Source: Candidatus Helarchaeota archaeon (GTDB lineage: Archaea; Asgardarchaeota; Lokiarchaeia; Helarchaeales; HEL-GB-A). Taken from it: a DNA stretch of 22,942 nucleotides. Below the pieces are notes generated by a model, which did no database searches, was not told the DNA's origin, and worked only from the letters and a program-made list of their open reading frames with translations. The position numbers and the translations under genes are program-made. Position 1 is the first letter of the stretch. Each line of letters starts with the position of its first letter. The stretch is from the NCBI GenBank assembly GCA_013375455.1, contig JABXJT010000078.1, positions 1 to 22,942 of the forward strand, in the 5' to 3' direction. Positions 6,481 to 15,907 of this stretch are shown here, piece by piece.

Positions 6481-8508
6481 ATAGTCAGAAACTAGATTTT
6501 GAAGCCAAGCTTCTGCTTCTTGGCGATTCATTTCATGCTGTTCCTCTTTATAAATTTTCAATTTCTGGTCGAAGACATCCTTATCAAAATAATAGATTCC
6601 ACCCTTCATTTTCAATTCGGTTACTACTTCCTCTGAAGGAATGATGACGATCCCGGAGTTCCGAAATTGCTCAAATGCATCATGTGAAAGGGTGTTTGTG
6701 ATAACTGCACTAACATCACTATCAATCAGTTGTTCTGCCGTTGTAGCTCCCCCACCGCTTCCATCTAGCAAATAAATCACATCGTTCGGAAATATTTCAA
6801 TGGATTCAAGGCATTCTTTAGAAAAATTTTCAACAACTTTTAAAATAACGATTTTATTGGCTAATTTTTCTCTTTCCAACTCTTCCATTATTACGGATTT
6901 AGTTTCGTACTTTGAAATTTCATTATTCAATCGGGCAATTTTATCTCTCAATTCACCAATGGTTTTCCTTTGGCGGTTTACCTCGCTTATTTGAGCTCTA
7001 ATTAACCGTTCGCCTCTCAATCTGTAAAATGTTTTTGATCTTACCTGTTCAACTTGTTCTTCCAGCTTTTTGATATCATTTTTGTGAATTTCTAATTCTT
7101 TCTTTAATTCAACATTTTCCGCCGTGCTATCTTCAAGCTTGCGCTTCAAACTGAGGTTTTTATCAATCATTAGATAAATTTTCTCATTTAAATTTCTAAT
7201 TTTTTCATTATCAGTAGCCTGTGGTTCTTCAGGAATTGAATCCTCTTCTTCTTCGGGCTTGAAGGTTAAAATTGAAATGGCATCATAAATGGAGTAACCA
7301 CGCATGACTAAAACTTTCACTTTCTCTATCGGGAGATCGACATTCATTTCTTGGATTCTTTTTTGGATTTTTGCAAATATGTTATGATAAGATAGATAAG
7401 CCTTTAACGCACAGGCTAGTGAATCGCGGATGTGCGCGTCAGAGACTTTCCTATTGAACTTTTTTAAATAATTCGTGACTAATTCTTGCTTTTCAGAAAC
7501 TTTCATTGATTTGCGTGGTCTATAAATGATGGAATTAAAGATATTCGCGATTTTTTCCACATATTTAGGTAGCGGGGAGACGTCTGAGCAAATCATGACA
7601 GCTGAGCCGAATTTTGCGATGTATTTAATTAAATCTCTTCGGGATATTTCTTTCCCACTTCGTAATGCCAAAATATCGCCATTTAAATCTAAAATAGAAA
7701 CACCGGTTGTCGTGCCTGGATCGATTCCAACAATTATACTTCTCAATGGGGGACTTTCATCCTCTTTCGATGTTAAAGGTATGAATTCAATTTCCTTTTT
7801 CTTTATTGGAGTAATTTTGATTTGAATTGTCGACCCACTGTAGGGTTTTATGGCGGAAAGTACCTCATTCATTGCCGTATAGACAGTGAACACGCTTCTA
7901 TCCAAGCCATAGTCTGCTTTACGAACGGAAAGGTCATATTCAATTCCCTGTTCATCCAATTGATTTTGAATAGCGCGTGTCGCCTGAAGAATGACCGCAT
8001 GCGAGTGTCTTCGATATCTGTTTTGACTCCAGCCTCCAGGTCCGATGTTCCGAGTGCGGCTTAGACGAATCTGAGTCTCTTTTTCAAATAAAGCTACTTC
8101 AAACCCTATTCCAATCTGAACCAATCGAACACAGATTTCAGCCGTTTCGATGGGGGTTGGGTGACTGGTTAAGTGGATTCCACATCGTTTTGCCAACTTA
8201 TGGATGGGCTGCATGCCATAGGCTGGAGAACCTGTTACTTGGACGAGCTTTAAGGGTGGATATTTTTTTAACGTATCTTGAAGAGCATCTTGGTTGGGAG
8301 CCAATTCCCAGATGTTATCTACCGCAAGAATGTCAGGCTTGTAACGGTGTAGAATTTTAATCAGTTTTCTTAGGGTAAGTTCTTCAGTTTTAAAGATGAT
8401 TTTTTCATCACTAAAAATAATAGCAGCATATTTCGGTTTGGATTTTGAGGAAGTGGAGCTCATTGGAAGGATATCGAGTCCCATAATGATTTTTAGCGCT
8501 CTTGACAT
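6463..8508 (-). CDS. DUF460/COG2433 family protein with RNase H-like fold and long coiled coil
   Basis: 681 residues, usual length for the archaeal DUF460 family. Residues 1-245 form an N-terminal RNase H-like half (IIMGLDIL, DILAVDNIWEL). Residues 258-375 hold a second nuclease-like fold with the diagnostic IVGIDPGTTTG and a later conserved D in VSDAHIRDSLACALKA. A linker rich in E (419-428) leads to a long coiled coil (about 432-555), then a C-terminal alpha/beta domain (DVIYLLDGSGGGATTAEQLI). The two acidic RNase H-like folds suggest nucleic acid binding or cleavage; the family is biochemically uncharacterised as far as I know. The start MSRALKIIMG has GAGG about 10 nt ahead. It diverges from the giant surface gene, sharing a 197-bp upstream region. 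Confidence 0.9.
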   Translation of the reverse strand: MSRALKIIMGLDILPMSSTSSKSKPKYAAIIFSDEKIIFKTEELTLRKLIKILHRYKPDILAVDNIWELAPNQDALQDTLKKYPPLKLVQVTGSPAYGMQPIHKLAKRCGIHLTSHPTPIETAEICVRLVQIGIGFEVALFEKETQIRLSRTRNIGPGGWSQNRYRRHSHAVILQATRAIQNQLDEQGIEYDLSVRKADYGLDRSVFTVYTAMNEVLSAIKPYSGSTIQIKITPIKKKEIEFIPLTSKEDESPPLRSIIVGIDPGTTTGVSILDLNGDILALRSGKEISRRDLIKYIAKFGSAVMICSDVSPLPKYVEKIANIFNSIIYRPRKSMKVSEKQELVTNYLKKFNRKVSDAHIRDSLACALKAYLSYHNIFAKIQKRIQEMNVDLPIEKVKVLVMRGYSIYDAISILTFKPEEEEDSIPEEPQATDNEKIRNLNEKIYLMIDKNLSLKRKLEDSTAENVELKKELEIHKNDIKKLEEQVEQVRSKTFYRLRGERLIRAQISEVNRQRKTIGELRDKIARLNNEISKYETKSVIMEELEREKLANKIVILKVVENFSKECLESIEIFPNDVIYLLDGSGGGATTAEQLIDSDVSAVITNTLSHDAFEQFRNSGIVIIPSEEVVTELKMKGGIYYFDKDVFDQKLKIYKEEQHEMNRQEAEAWLQNLVSDYRKRKE

Positions 8509-8705
8509 AAATGAGAATCCTCAGAATGTCCCTAAACTTATTTTCAATTTTAACCTACATAAATTTCTCGTTTTAAGATTTATTTTACTATTGGACAGAG
8601 TAACAAAAATCTTACTTCAGAAGGCTATCAAATTAGTGATTCTATTTAATCACACCCAATTCATAAAAAGGAGAAAATTGCCATATTTATTATGTAGGGA
8701 ACAAA
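8509..8705. promoter_or_regulatory. Shared divergent promoter region
   Basis: Lies between the DUF460 gene (minus) and the giant surface gene (plus). It is AT-rich with TATA-like runs in both directions (TTTATTATG near 8687 on plus). A TAGGGA sits 4 nt before the ATG at 8706 and AAAAGGAG about 33 nt before it. No operator-like palindrome is seen. Confidence 0.4.
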
Positions 8706-11700
8706 ATGACAGAAAATTTAAGAACCGCCCCGGGATTGTTGAGGAAAAACCTGCTGACGCTCGTTATCTTGCTAGTCTTTATCACAAGTTTAATCATACC
8801 TGGCGTTAAGTGGTGGCAGAATCCGGCTACTCCGCCAATGCAATCACCCGTTCCTGGAGAGTTATTTACTCCCACACCTCCTTTTAAATCCACGCTGGCG
8901 GGTGAAGCCAATTTCACGCGAGAAAGCTGGCCATTCATTCTCAAAAATTACCCAGAGTTTTCCTGGAAGAACCCCGGGCAGTTCGATGCCAGCGTTACCG
9001 ATGGGGTTGGTTACAATCCAGCTCTACCACCGCCAGGGACGGGTCCGGAGGTGCATCCCGCGATTTTCAACGCGCTCGAAGGGTTGAACGAGTCTTACAT
9101 CCGGATCGCGTACCTGGACGCGAATTACGAGTGGGTGCTCGTCCCCTACCAGATCGATCAGGTCGGCTGGCCCAACGTCTGGCAAGTTGCAGACCTGAAC
9201 AGATGGGCTGGATTAGATATATTCTCACTACCCTTTCACCTGTGTGCCGATGCCGTAGCAGGGATGGGCTGGATCAACGGCGATTCCGTTAACAGCTTGG
9301 GAATTGTCGACTCGGAGCCTGTTAACGGATTAATGATCGATTGGTACCGCATCCCCATCCACACCTACGTGACCACGTACCAGCCTGACGGCTCCTACAC
9401 GAGCGAAAGCGTGAACATTGATCAGGAATACAAGGAAGACTTGGTATGGTGTTACACGGGTCACGCCAATAGACCTCATGACAGTTGGCAACAGGATGAC
9501 TCACCATGGAGGCCGTACTCGGGCACGACCACGGAAGCGTTTGTCAACACCAGCGATGGTTTAGCCCCTGACAGTACTGACATGTCGAACGTGGTCTTCA
9601 TGGGCGACACCTGGTTCATCACTCCCTCCAACGATCCATCGAATCCGCAATGGGTCCAGGATGCGTATGACTATGCACAAATTGATGGGAAATTAGATAA
9701 AGATGATGAGATTATGTTCTATGTTTATCCCGGTCGCAAAGCGTCGAGCAACTTCTGGTGGAATCAAAGTTGGTTCCCTCATCGATTCGAGCTGGAGATC
9801 GTCGATCCCGTCGATGGTGGACGCTGCTGGATGTACATCTATTACAATGAGGGATCAGGAACCAACCCTGGCGTGCCATCCTTCACGACTGATCTCAAAG
9901 ATTATGTCAGCTGGGATCCAGATACCATGAGCGTCAATTCGGATTTCTACCAGCTCTCGGTGGATGAGACCAATCCCAGCCTCCTGGATGGTGCGAGGCT
10001 CTTCGGCGAAAGTGATGGACAACCTCTCTTGGAATCACTGAATAAGATATGCGGCTTTGGAGAAATGTCCATGTTTGGGCTAAGCCCAAACAAACTTTCT
10101 CCTATAGAACGAGAGGGTACGTGGTACAGTTGGACCGATGGGTCGGCTACCACTTACTCGGAACTGTACTGTACGTTGGATAACCCCTCTGTATTATACC
10201 CTGACATCCCAGAGGACACGAGTGACCCAAATCGAACCGCTATGACGTCCCCCCAGATGTATTATGGGCCCAGGGGATCAGTCCTCGGTCACACTTATAG
10301 CAGGGGAGGCAGTAGCCCTTTGGGACCTTCACTCCAGCAATGGGAGCAAAACTACGGAGATGGAAGGGCAATCATCGATGGGCCCTGCAGGGTTATTACA
10401 TACCTGCAGCAGTACCTCGCTATAGGATCTTATTGGAATTATTTGATAATACATTCTAGTGTTAATGTAGATATCGACTTTTTAACATCCTTTATGGACG
10501 GACCGCAAATCTACTATCGGCGCATGCAGCTCTCCCCACCCACCACGATGGCGATGCCCTATATCACTATTACTGGTATCCAGCTCTATTACATGTACAT
10601 AATGTGTGGGAATATCTTCACCGAGAATAGGGGCGATTATAAAATGACCTCTGCTAGAGAGTGGAATGGCGGTCCGGATGGAACCGATGATAACCTTCCT
10701 ACCTTTGGGTGGGCAAATGAGTATGGCTGGACGAAAATCGGTGGCCTAGACCCGAAGACCACCCAATATATTATCGAGGGGGAATGCATCCCAGATGGAA
10801 ACGGTGGAGTAGGGGATCTCTATGTCTCGCAGGGAGACCCCTTGCTATGGGGTAACCCTGCAGCAGCTAAACCACCCCTTTCCAACACCTTGCCCGATTG
10901 GGTAATGCTCACCTCAGAGATCCACGGGGGAGCCTGGATCTATATGCCCAGGCGCGAATTTTTCGAGATACGAGATAATTCACCGGCGTCTCCCAGCGCA
11001 AACATCCTGATGTATTACCGAGACGATAATTACCGAGCCGAATTTGGTGTTTGTATCGATGGTGGAAGCGCCCCGTACATCCAAGGTGGATCAACAACTT
11101 CCCCGTATGCTTTCATGATAGTTTACGGGGATTTTAAACATGAAAGTATTGCTCTTGGACACGAGTTTTATATGGACTACTATTTTCCATTAGAGGGGTT
11201 CACCTCATTCACGCAACAGGTTCCAGCGCCCCAGTTCCTCTATAATTCGGTCCAGTCTAACCAGCTGATTTATAGTACAGGGAAGAATATCTCGATTAAA
11301 GTCATCGGAAATACTAATAACGCAACCGTCACTGTCAATTTCACCGAGATTGAGGAAACCGACCCGATTATGCTAATGACCAATCATTTTGATGGGACCT
11401 ATACCCTGACATATGGGATAGACAATGTCACCCCCGGACCTTACGAACGAAATATCAGGTTAAATGCGTCGGTTCCCTTCTGGGCTGACAGTCTTTATAA
11501 TCTTACCATAACTATCGATGATGACCCGCCCAGTCCAGCGGCACGACTACTGGCTTTACCCTTGACGACAAAGGAAGCCACGGTGCTTCTCAACTGGAGT
11601 GTAGATCAGGGATATGACAGAGGGTGCGCCTCGATGGCAAATCCAAGCGGGCTAAGCCACTACCGATTGAGAAGAGGGCTATCATCCAGCAATTATGATA

Positions 11701-14700
11701 CGATTTTAGCGGATTATATTCCCATTACGACAACTCTATTCGAGGATTCCTTCATCCAAAATAATGAAACATACTACTATGTTCTTGATACGTTCGATGA
11801 AGTGGGGAATTTTAATACATCTCTTGAAGTTTTTACAAATATTGTCCTCCCCTTCACTCATGCACAGCCGGATGCATTACCTGCAACGATTAATCCATCC
11901 AGCGGAATTACCGTGGATTGGACAAGTAATCCAAGCCACATAGAAGGGGGCTCTATTGACGGGTATAGAGTATATCGGAGTGCAGGGCTTGAACAAGAAA
12001 CCGCCTTAGCAGGCCTCTACACCGAAATAACATCTTCAGAAATAACGGAAACGACCTTTACTGATCCCGGTCCATTTAACGAGGCCTACTACTATTTTTA
12101 TAAAGTTGAGAGCCGAAATAATGCAACATCTATCAATTCTTCAGCAGTTCATACAAGAATCGATACAATTGCACCAGCTCCGGCAGAACTCGCCACACCT
12201 TTTCCTATTTCCTACGCAGGAAAGGCAGAGATCAGCATTTCGTGGGCACTCGAAACCATGCCAGCATATCAATCAGGTGGTTTTCCAGGACATGACTTAA
12301 ATGGAATTGATCATTGGGTTATTTATAAGAAGACAGATGCAGGTCCTTGGACCACATTTAGAATCGTGCCGCATGGTTCTGAAGTGAAAGACCAGCGCAT
12401 CGAGGACATTTCCGTTGTAAATGGGAGCACGTATGCCTATAGTATTAGGACATTTGATGCAGCGGGAAATTCGGCGTTATGTGAGTATAATAAGACAACG
12501 ACCTTGCATGTAATCGGACCTGGCATCGCAGAAGTCCATTCCGTGGAAGCGGGCACCTCGGAAGTGACGCAGGGAGACCAGGACATTCCGATAACCGTAA
12601 TAGTGCGAAATCCCGGGATCAATAATGTTACTCTAAATGAGGTTAAACTGTATTTCGTGCAGGGTTCCACAAATATCACGACTGATTACACGGGCGTGGT
12701 ACAAACGCCCAATAGTACTTTAGCCGCTTTTACAAACCAGACCTATATATTTTACGTGAATTTATCGGATAGTGCCACTCTCGGAACCGTGACAATCACA
12801 GCCCAAACCGCGTATAATAATACGATGTCATCAATTGGGGCGTCACATCCCGATTCATGGCTGGTGAAACCTGACGCAGACCTCATTACCCAATCAGTTA
12901 CATCTACCTACAGCGTCATTCATCCAGGTGAAACAAATATCCCTGTAACTGTCATGGTGACTAACCCTGGCGATACTCTTGCTACTTTAGAAACGGTTCA
13001 ATTAACATTTAACCGCGATGATACTGATATTTCAGACAAGTTCTTGGTAAATTGCATTACAGGATTGCCTACGGGAGGCTTCACTGGAAGCCAGATCATC
13101 AATTTCAACGTGATTGTTTCGCAAGCCATCACGATAGGTGGAGTCACGGTTGATGCCATTGTTTCAGGAAGCGCTTCAGGAGTTTCCCTTTCCGATGAAG
13201 ATGGTGCCGAAACTAAATTAATTTGGGCAGTGGGCACTCCAATAATGCCCGTTATTGCTAATATAGAGGCGGATAAGGAGATTTATTGGGCGCCTGACGT
13301 GATCACGCTGATGGTGACTTGTGATCAGCCAGGCTATGCGGTTCAAGCTGATTTCAGCCAAGTGGATGTCGGTGCCATTAATGAAACGGGCACGGATAAT
13401 GGAGATGGTACCTATACCGTAGCTCACGCACTTGTAAATCCGGTTGGTGAAGGCCTGTATGATCTCATCATTTATACAACAAATGCTTCTGTAACCGTGA
13501 CAGGCACGATTCGCATTCGGCTAGGAATGGCGCCCACTTTTAGTAATTGGAACCAAACACCTCCAGATTTGCACGTCCTCCCTGGGCAAGCTGTCGGGGT
13601 AACCATTGATATCGACGACAATGACGGAGCGGATAACGTGCAAGCAATTATGAAGTATCGAGTGGACGGCAGACCTTGGGTATGCCGGTCAATGAGTTAT
13701 TATGGAAACGGACATTGGCAAGTCACGATTCCAGGACAGGAAATTGGTTCCAGGGTTGACTACATAATTAATGCAACTGATGCGAGCAGTAACTGGGCAT
13801 TATTTTCAAAAAAATATACGTGCGTTGATCTGGCTTTGATATCCCCTAGAAATCAATCTTATAATTATCAAACCATTCCCATAATCCTAATTAATAGCTC
13901 TGAAATAAATGTGGCGTGGTATAGGAATGATTCGGGCATGGGATGGTCTGCAAATTATACCCTCGTTTTCAATGGGACCCATTTCGTAAACAATAGTAAT
14001 TTAACATGGCCCGATGGATTTTATTATGTCCAAGTCTTTGTAAATCTTTCTTCTGGAGTTGAAGTCTCATTAGATAGGTGGATGATGGTAGATACCCAAA
14101 ATCCTTCTGGTTTTCAATGGTTCAATACAACTTCCCAATATGTTCAGAATAAACCATTAACATGGATCAATGGGACGGCTTATGATCCACCGCCCAGCTC
14201 GGGAATGTCCACTTTCAATATTTTTATAAGTGGCTCGAACACGTCTGCAATTTGGAGCAATAATGTTGGCTCGCAAGCTGATTGGGCTTTTTATAATCTC
14301 TCGCCTCTTCAAGAAAATACCCCCAATGGATTTTATCAAATAAATGTCACCATTATTGACAATGCGGGAAATACAATCACGCTATCTTGCAATATTTCCG
14401 TTGATGCCACTCCCCCTTCAGGGTGGCAATACCTGAATACCTCTCTCCCTCAAAACGCGAGAGACGGAATGGTTTGGATCAATGGGTCAGCCATAGACTA
14501 CGGCTCTGGGCTGAAAAGTATTATCATTGTGAGTGATAATATCACGGGTGGTACAAGCTGGTCCGGTAATTTAGGGTCCAATCAAAGCTGGAGTTTCATA
14601 AATACTTCATCAATTCAAAATTCGCCTCCCTATTCGGTCTATGAGGTTATTGTTGAAATAATGGATTTAGCAAATAATTCATTTCTACTCCCATGTTATT

Positions 14701-15746
14701 TCTCCGTTGATTTTACTCCTCCATCCGGGTGTAATCTCAATTACTCAATTGTATACGCACCAAGCTTTGTTTTAGAGAACACGATATTTACCCTATCCGG
14801 AGGAAATGATTTCGGAGGTTCTGGAATAAGCCATCATCAATATAAATTAGATAGTGGTGAATGGGTGATATCTAGTACATTTATTCTTGCCGGAGGTTCT
14901 AACGGCCCACATATAATCTATTATAGAGCAGTCGATAACGTTGGAAATAATGGGACCATTCAAAATATTACTATTTATTTATTAGCAAATAATGCGGATT
15001 ATGATACCGATGCTTTAACAAATTACGCTGAAATATTTATATATAGAACGATCGCAATCAATCCCGATACTGATGGCGATGGGCTCTCTGATGGGGCTGA
15101 AGTGATCACGCATGGGACTGATCCGAACATTCCTGACATGGATGGCGATGGGCTGCCTGATGGGGCTGAAGTGATCATGTATGGGACTGATCCGACTGAT
15201 CCGGATACGGATGATGATGGGATTTCCGATGGCAAGGAAATAGCATTGGGGGCAGACCCGTTAAATCCAATGAATCCATTAATTGGAAGAATTCTAACAA
15301 TAATGGGAATAATAGGTAGCATTATATTAGCTGGAATAATCATTAAGGCTCTAAAAAAGAAGAAAAAAGTATCTCCTCCCTCTCAAAAATTAATTGCGAA
15401 GGAAACGCTGGGCTTAAATATTACGCGTTCTATTATTACGGCATTCCCTTTTCTAGATCAAATATTCGTAGATAAGGGAAAACTGAATCTTCCCACGGAA
15501 CTGCTAAACTTCTCATTTAAAGAACTTTTTAGCTTTAATGATACCATTATTAGCTGGGTACCAGAGGACGAAATAAAATCGCGATTGAATGTGTTGATGA
15601 GAAAACCTAAAAATATCGAAAAAAAGGAAGATTGGGAACGAATTTTCCCTAATCTCAAACAATTGATTGAATTGGCTGAATCTTTTGATGATCGGGAGCT
15701 ATATAACAAGCTCATTCAATTAATATTTCTGATTAAATATTCATGA
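8706..15746 (+). CDS. Giant multidomain surface protein with Ig/Fn3/CARDB-like modules, calcium repeats, TM helix and cytoplasmic tail
   Basis: 2346 residues. An N-terminal signal/anchor (about 17-33, LTLVILLVFITSLIIPG) is followed by about 900 residues I cannot assign. These are rich in Trp, Tyr, Gly and Asp, with a VPYQIDQVGW motif and later DKDDEIMFYVYPG. Then come Fn3-like modules at about 940-1050, 1055-1150 and 1155-1265, CARDB-like modules at 1272-1510, further beta-sandwich modules at 1510-1710, and Ig-like repeats of about 102 residues, with (V)D-x-(T/Q)-(P/N)-PSG repeated near 1796, 1899 and 2001. TSP3-like calcium repeats follow at 2115-2190 (DTDGDGLSDGAE, DMDGDGLPDGAE, DTDDDGISDGKE), then a helix at 2194-2213 and a tail of about 130 residues starting KKKKK. 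Many NxS/T sequons suggest an exported, glycosylated ectodomain. The tail places about 130 residues in the cytosol, so receptor- or adhesin-like roles are plausible. Enzyme activity of the first 900 residues is possible but unproven. Confidence 0.85.
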   Translation: MTENLRTAPGLLRKNLLTLVILLVFITSLIIPGVKWWQNPATPPMQSPVPGELFTPTPPFKSTLAGEANFTRESWPFILKNYPEFSWKNPGQFDASVTDGVGYNPALPPPGTGPEVHPAIFNALEGLNESYIRIAYLDANYEWVLVPYQIDQVGWPNVWQVADLNRWAGLDIFSLPFHLCADAVAGMGWINGDSVNSLGIVDSEPVNGLMIDWYRIPIHTYVTTYQPDGSYTSESVNIDQEYKEDLVWCYTGHANRPHDSWQQDDSPWRPYSGTTTEAFVNTSDGLAPDSTDMSNVVFMGDTWFITPSNDPSNPQWVQDAYDYAQIDGKLDKDDEIMFYVYPGRKASSNFWWNQSWFPHRFELEIVDPVDGGRCWMYIYYNEGSGTNPGVPSFTTDLKDYVSWDPDTMSVNSDFYQLSVDETNPSLLDGARLFGESDGQPLLESLNKICGFGEMSMFGLSPNKLSPIEREGTWYSWTDGSATTYSELYCTLDNPSVLYPDIPEDTSDPNRTAMTSPQMYYGPRGSVLGHTYSRGGSSPLGPSLQQWEQNYGDGRAIIDGPCRVITYLQQYLAIGSYWNYLIIHSSVNVDIDFLTSFMDGPQIYYRRMQLSPPTTMAMPYITITGIQLYYMYIMCGNIFTENRGDYKMTSAREWNGGPDGTDDNLPTFGWANEYGWTKIGGLDPKTTQYIIEGECIPDGNGGVGDLYVSQGDPLLWGNPAAAKPPLSNTLPDWVMLTSEIHGGAWIYMPRREFFEIRDNSPASPSANILMYYRDDNYRAEFGVCIDGGSAPYIQGGSTTSPYAFMIVYGDFKHESIALGHEFYMDYYFPLEGFTSFTQQVPAPQFLYNSVQSNQLIYSTGKNISIKVIGNTNNATVTVNFTEIEETDPIMLMTNHFDGTYTLTYGIDNVTPGPYERNIRLNASVPFWADSLYNLTITIDDDPPSPAARLLALPLTTKEATVLLNWSVDQGYDRGCASMANPSGLSHYRLRRGLSSSNYDTILADYIPITTTLFEDSFIQNNETYYYVLDTFDEVGNFNTSLEVFTNIVLPFTHAQPDALPATINPSSGITVDWTSNPSHIEGGSIDGYRVYRSAGLEQETALAGLYTEITSSEITETTFTDPGPFNEAYYYFYKVESRNNATSINSSAVHTRIDTIAPAPAELATPFPISYAGKAEISISWALETMPAYQSGGFPGHDLNGIDHWVIYKKTDAGPWTTFRIVPHGSEVKDQRIEDISVVNGSTYAYSIRTFDAAGNSALCEYNKTTTLHVIGPGIAEVHSVEAGTSEVTQGDQDIPITVIVRNPGINNVTLNEVKLYFVQGSTNITTDYTGVVQTPNSTLAAFTNQTYIFYVNLSDSATLGTVTITAQTAYNNTMSSIGASHPDSWLVKPDADLITQSVTSTYSVIHPGETNIPVTVMVTNPGDTLATLETVQLTFNRDDTDISDKFLVNCITGLPTGGFTGSQIINFNVIVSQAITIGGVTVDAIVSGSASGVSLSDEDGAETKLIWAVGTPIMPVIANIEADKEIYWAPDVITLMVTCDQPGYAVQADFSQVDVGAINETGTDNGDGTYTVAHALVNPVGEGLYDLIIYTTNASVTVTGTIRIRLGMAPTFSNWNQTPPDLHVLPGQAVGVTIDIDDNDGADNVQAIMKYRVDGRPWVCRSMSYYGNGHWQVTIPGQEIGSRVDYIINATDASSNWALFSKKYTCVDLALISPRNQSYNYQTIPIILINSSEINVAWYRNDSGMGWSANYTLVFNGTHFVNNSNLTWPDGFYYVQVFVNLSSGVEVSLDRWMMVDTQNPSGFQWFNTTSQYVQNKPLTWINGTAYDPPPSSGMSTFNIFISGSNTSAIWSNNVGSQADWAFYNLSPLQENTPNGFYQINVTIIDNAGNTITLSCNISVDATPPSGWQYLNTSLPQNARDGMVWINGSAIDYGSGLKSIIIVSDNITGGTSWSGNLGSNQSWSFINTSSIQNSPPYSVYEVIVEIMDLANNSFLLPCYFSVDFTPPSGCNLNYSIVYAPSFVLENTIFTLSGGNDFGGSGISHHQYKLDSGEWVISSTFILAGGSNGPHIIYYRAVDNVGNNGTIQNITIYLLANNADYDTDALTNYAEIFIYRTIAINPDTDGDGLSDGAEVITHGTDPNIPDMDGDGLPDGAEVIMYGTDPTDPDTDDDGISDGKEIALGADPLNPMNPLIGRILTIMGIIGSIILAGIIIKALKKKKKVSPPSQKLIAKETLGLNITRSIITAFPFLDQIFVDKGKLNLPTELLNFSFKELFSFNDTIISWVPEDEIKSRLNVLMRKPKNIEKKEDWERIFPNLKQLIELAESFDDRELYNKLIQLIFLIKYS
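15072..15264 (+). repeat. 69-bp tandem repeat encoding calcium-binding (TSP3-like) units
   Basis: Three units begin at 15072, 15141 and 15210, period 69 bp (23 residues). The first two share nearly identical DNA (GATGGCGATGGGCT ... GATGGGGCTGAAGTGATCA ... GGGACTGATCCG); the third has diverged. Each encodes a D-x-D-G-D-G-(L/I)-x-D-G loop. The near-identity of the first two indicates recent duplication or conversion. Confidence 0.8.
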
Positions 15747-15798
15747 TAAGATAACAAGCTCATTCAATTAATATTTCTGATTAAATATTCATGATAAG
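15703..15798 (+). repeat. Perfect 48-bp tandem duplication across a stop codon
   Basis: Positions 15703-15750 and 15751-15798 are identical (ATAACAAGCTCATTC ... TTCATGATAAG). The first copy holds the last 14 codons and the TGA of the giant gene (15744-15746); the second is untranslated. It is either very recent or an assembly artefact. Confidence 0.95.
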
Positions 15799-15907
15799 AC
15801 TCTTCAATAATTTGAAATGGTACGTGGGATAATACTAATTGCAATAAAATTATAATTTCTGTGAAGGATGAGAACTCACAACTTAAGTAAAATCATCGGT
15901 ATTATAA

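Noticed and set aside
7526..8360. Several plus-strand frames inside the DUF460 gene
   Set aside because: They are antisense to a gene with clear family motifs; no independent start signals or domains.
8396..8809. 137-codon plus-strand frame across the DUF460 start and giant-gene start
   Set aside because: It overlaps two well-supported genes in other frames and has no recognisable protein features.
15023..15343. 106-codon minus-strand frame opposite the calcium repeats
   Set aside because: It mirrors the Asp/Gly-rich repeat on the plus strand (Ser/Pro repeats) and is a shadow of the real gene.
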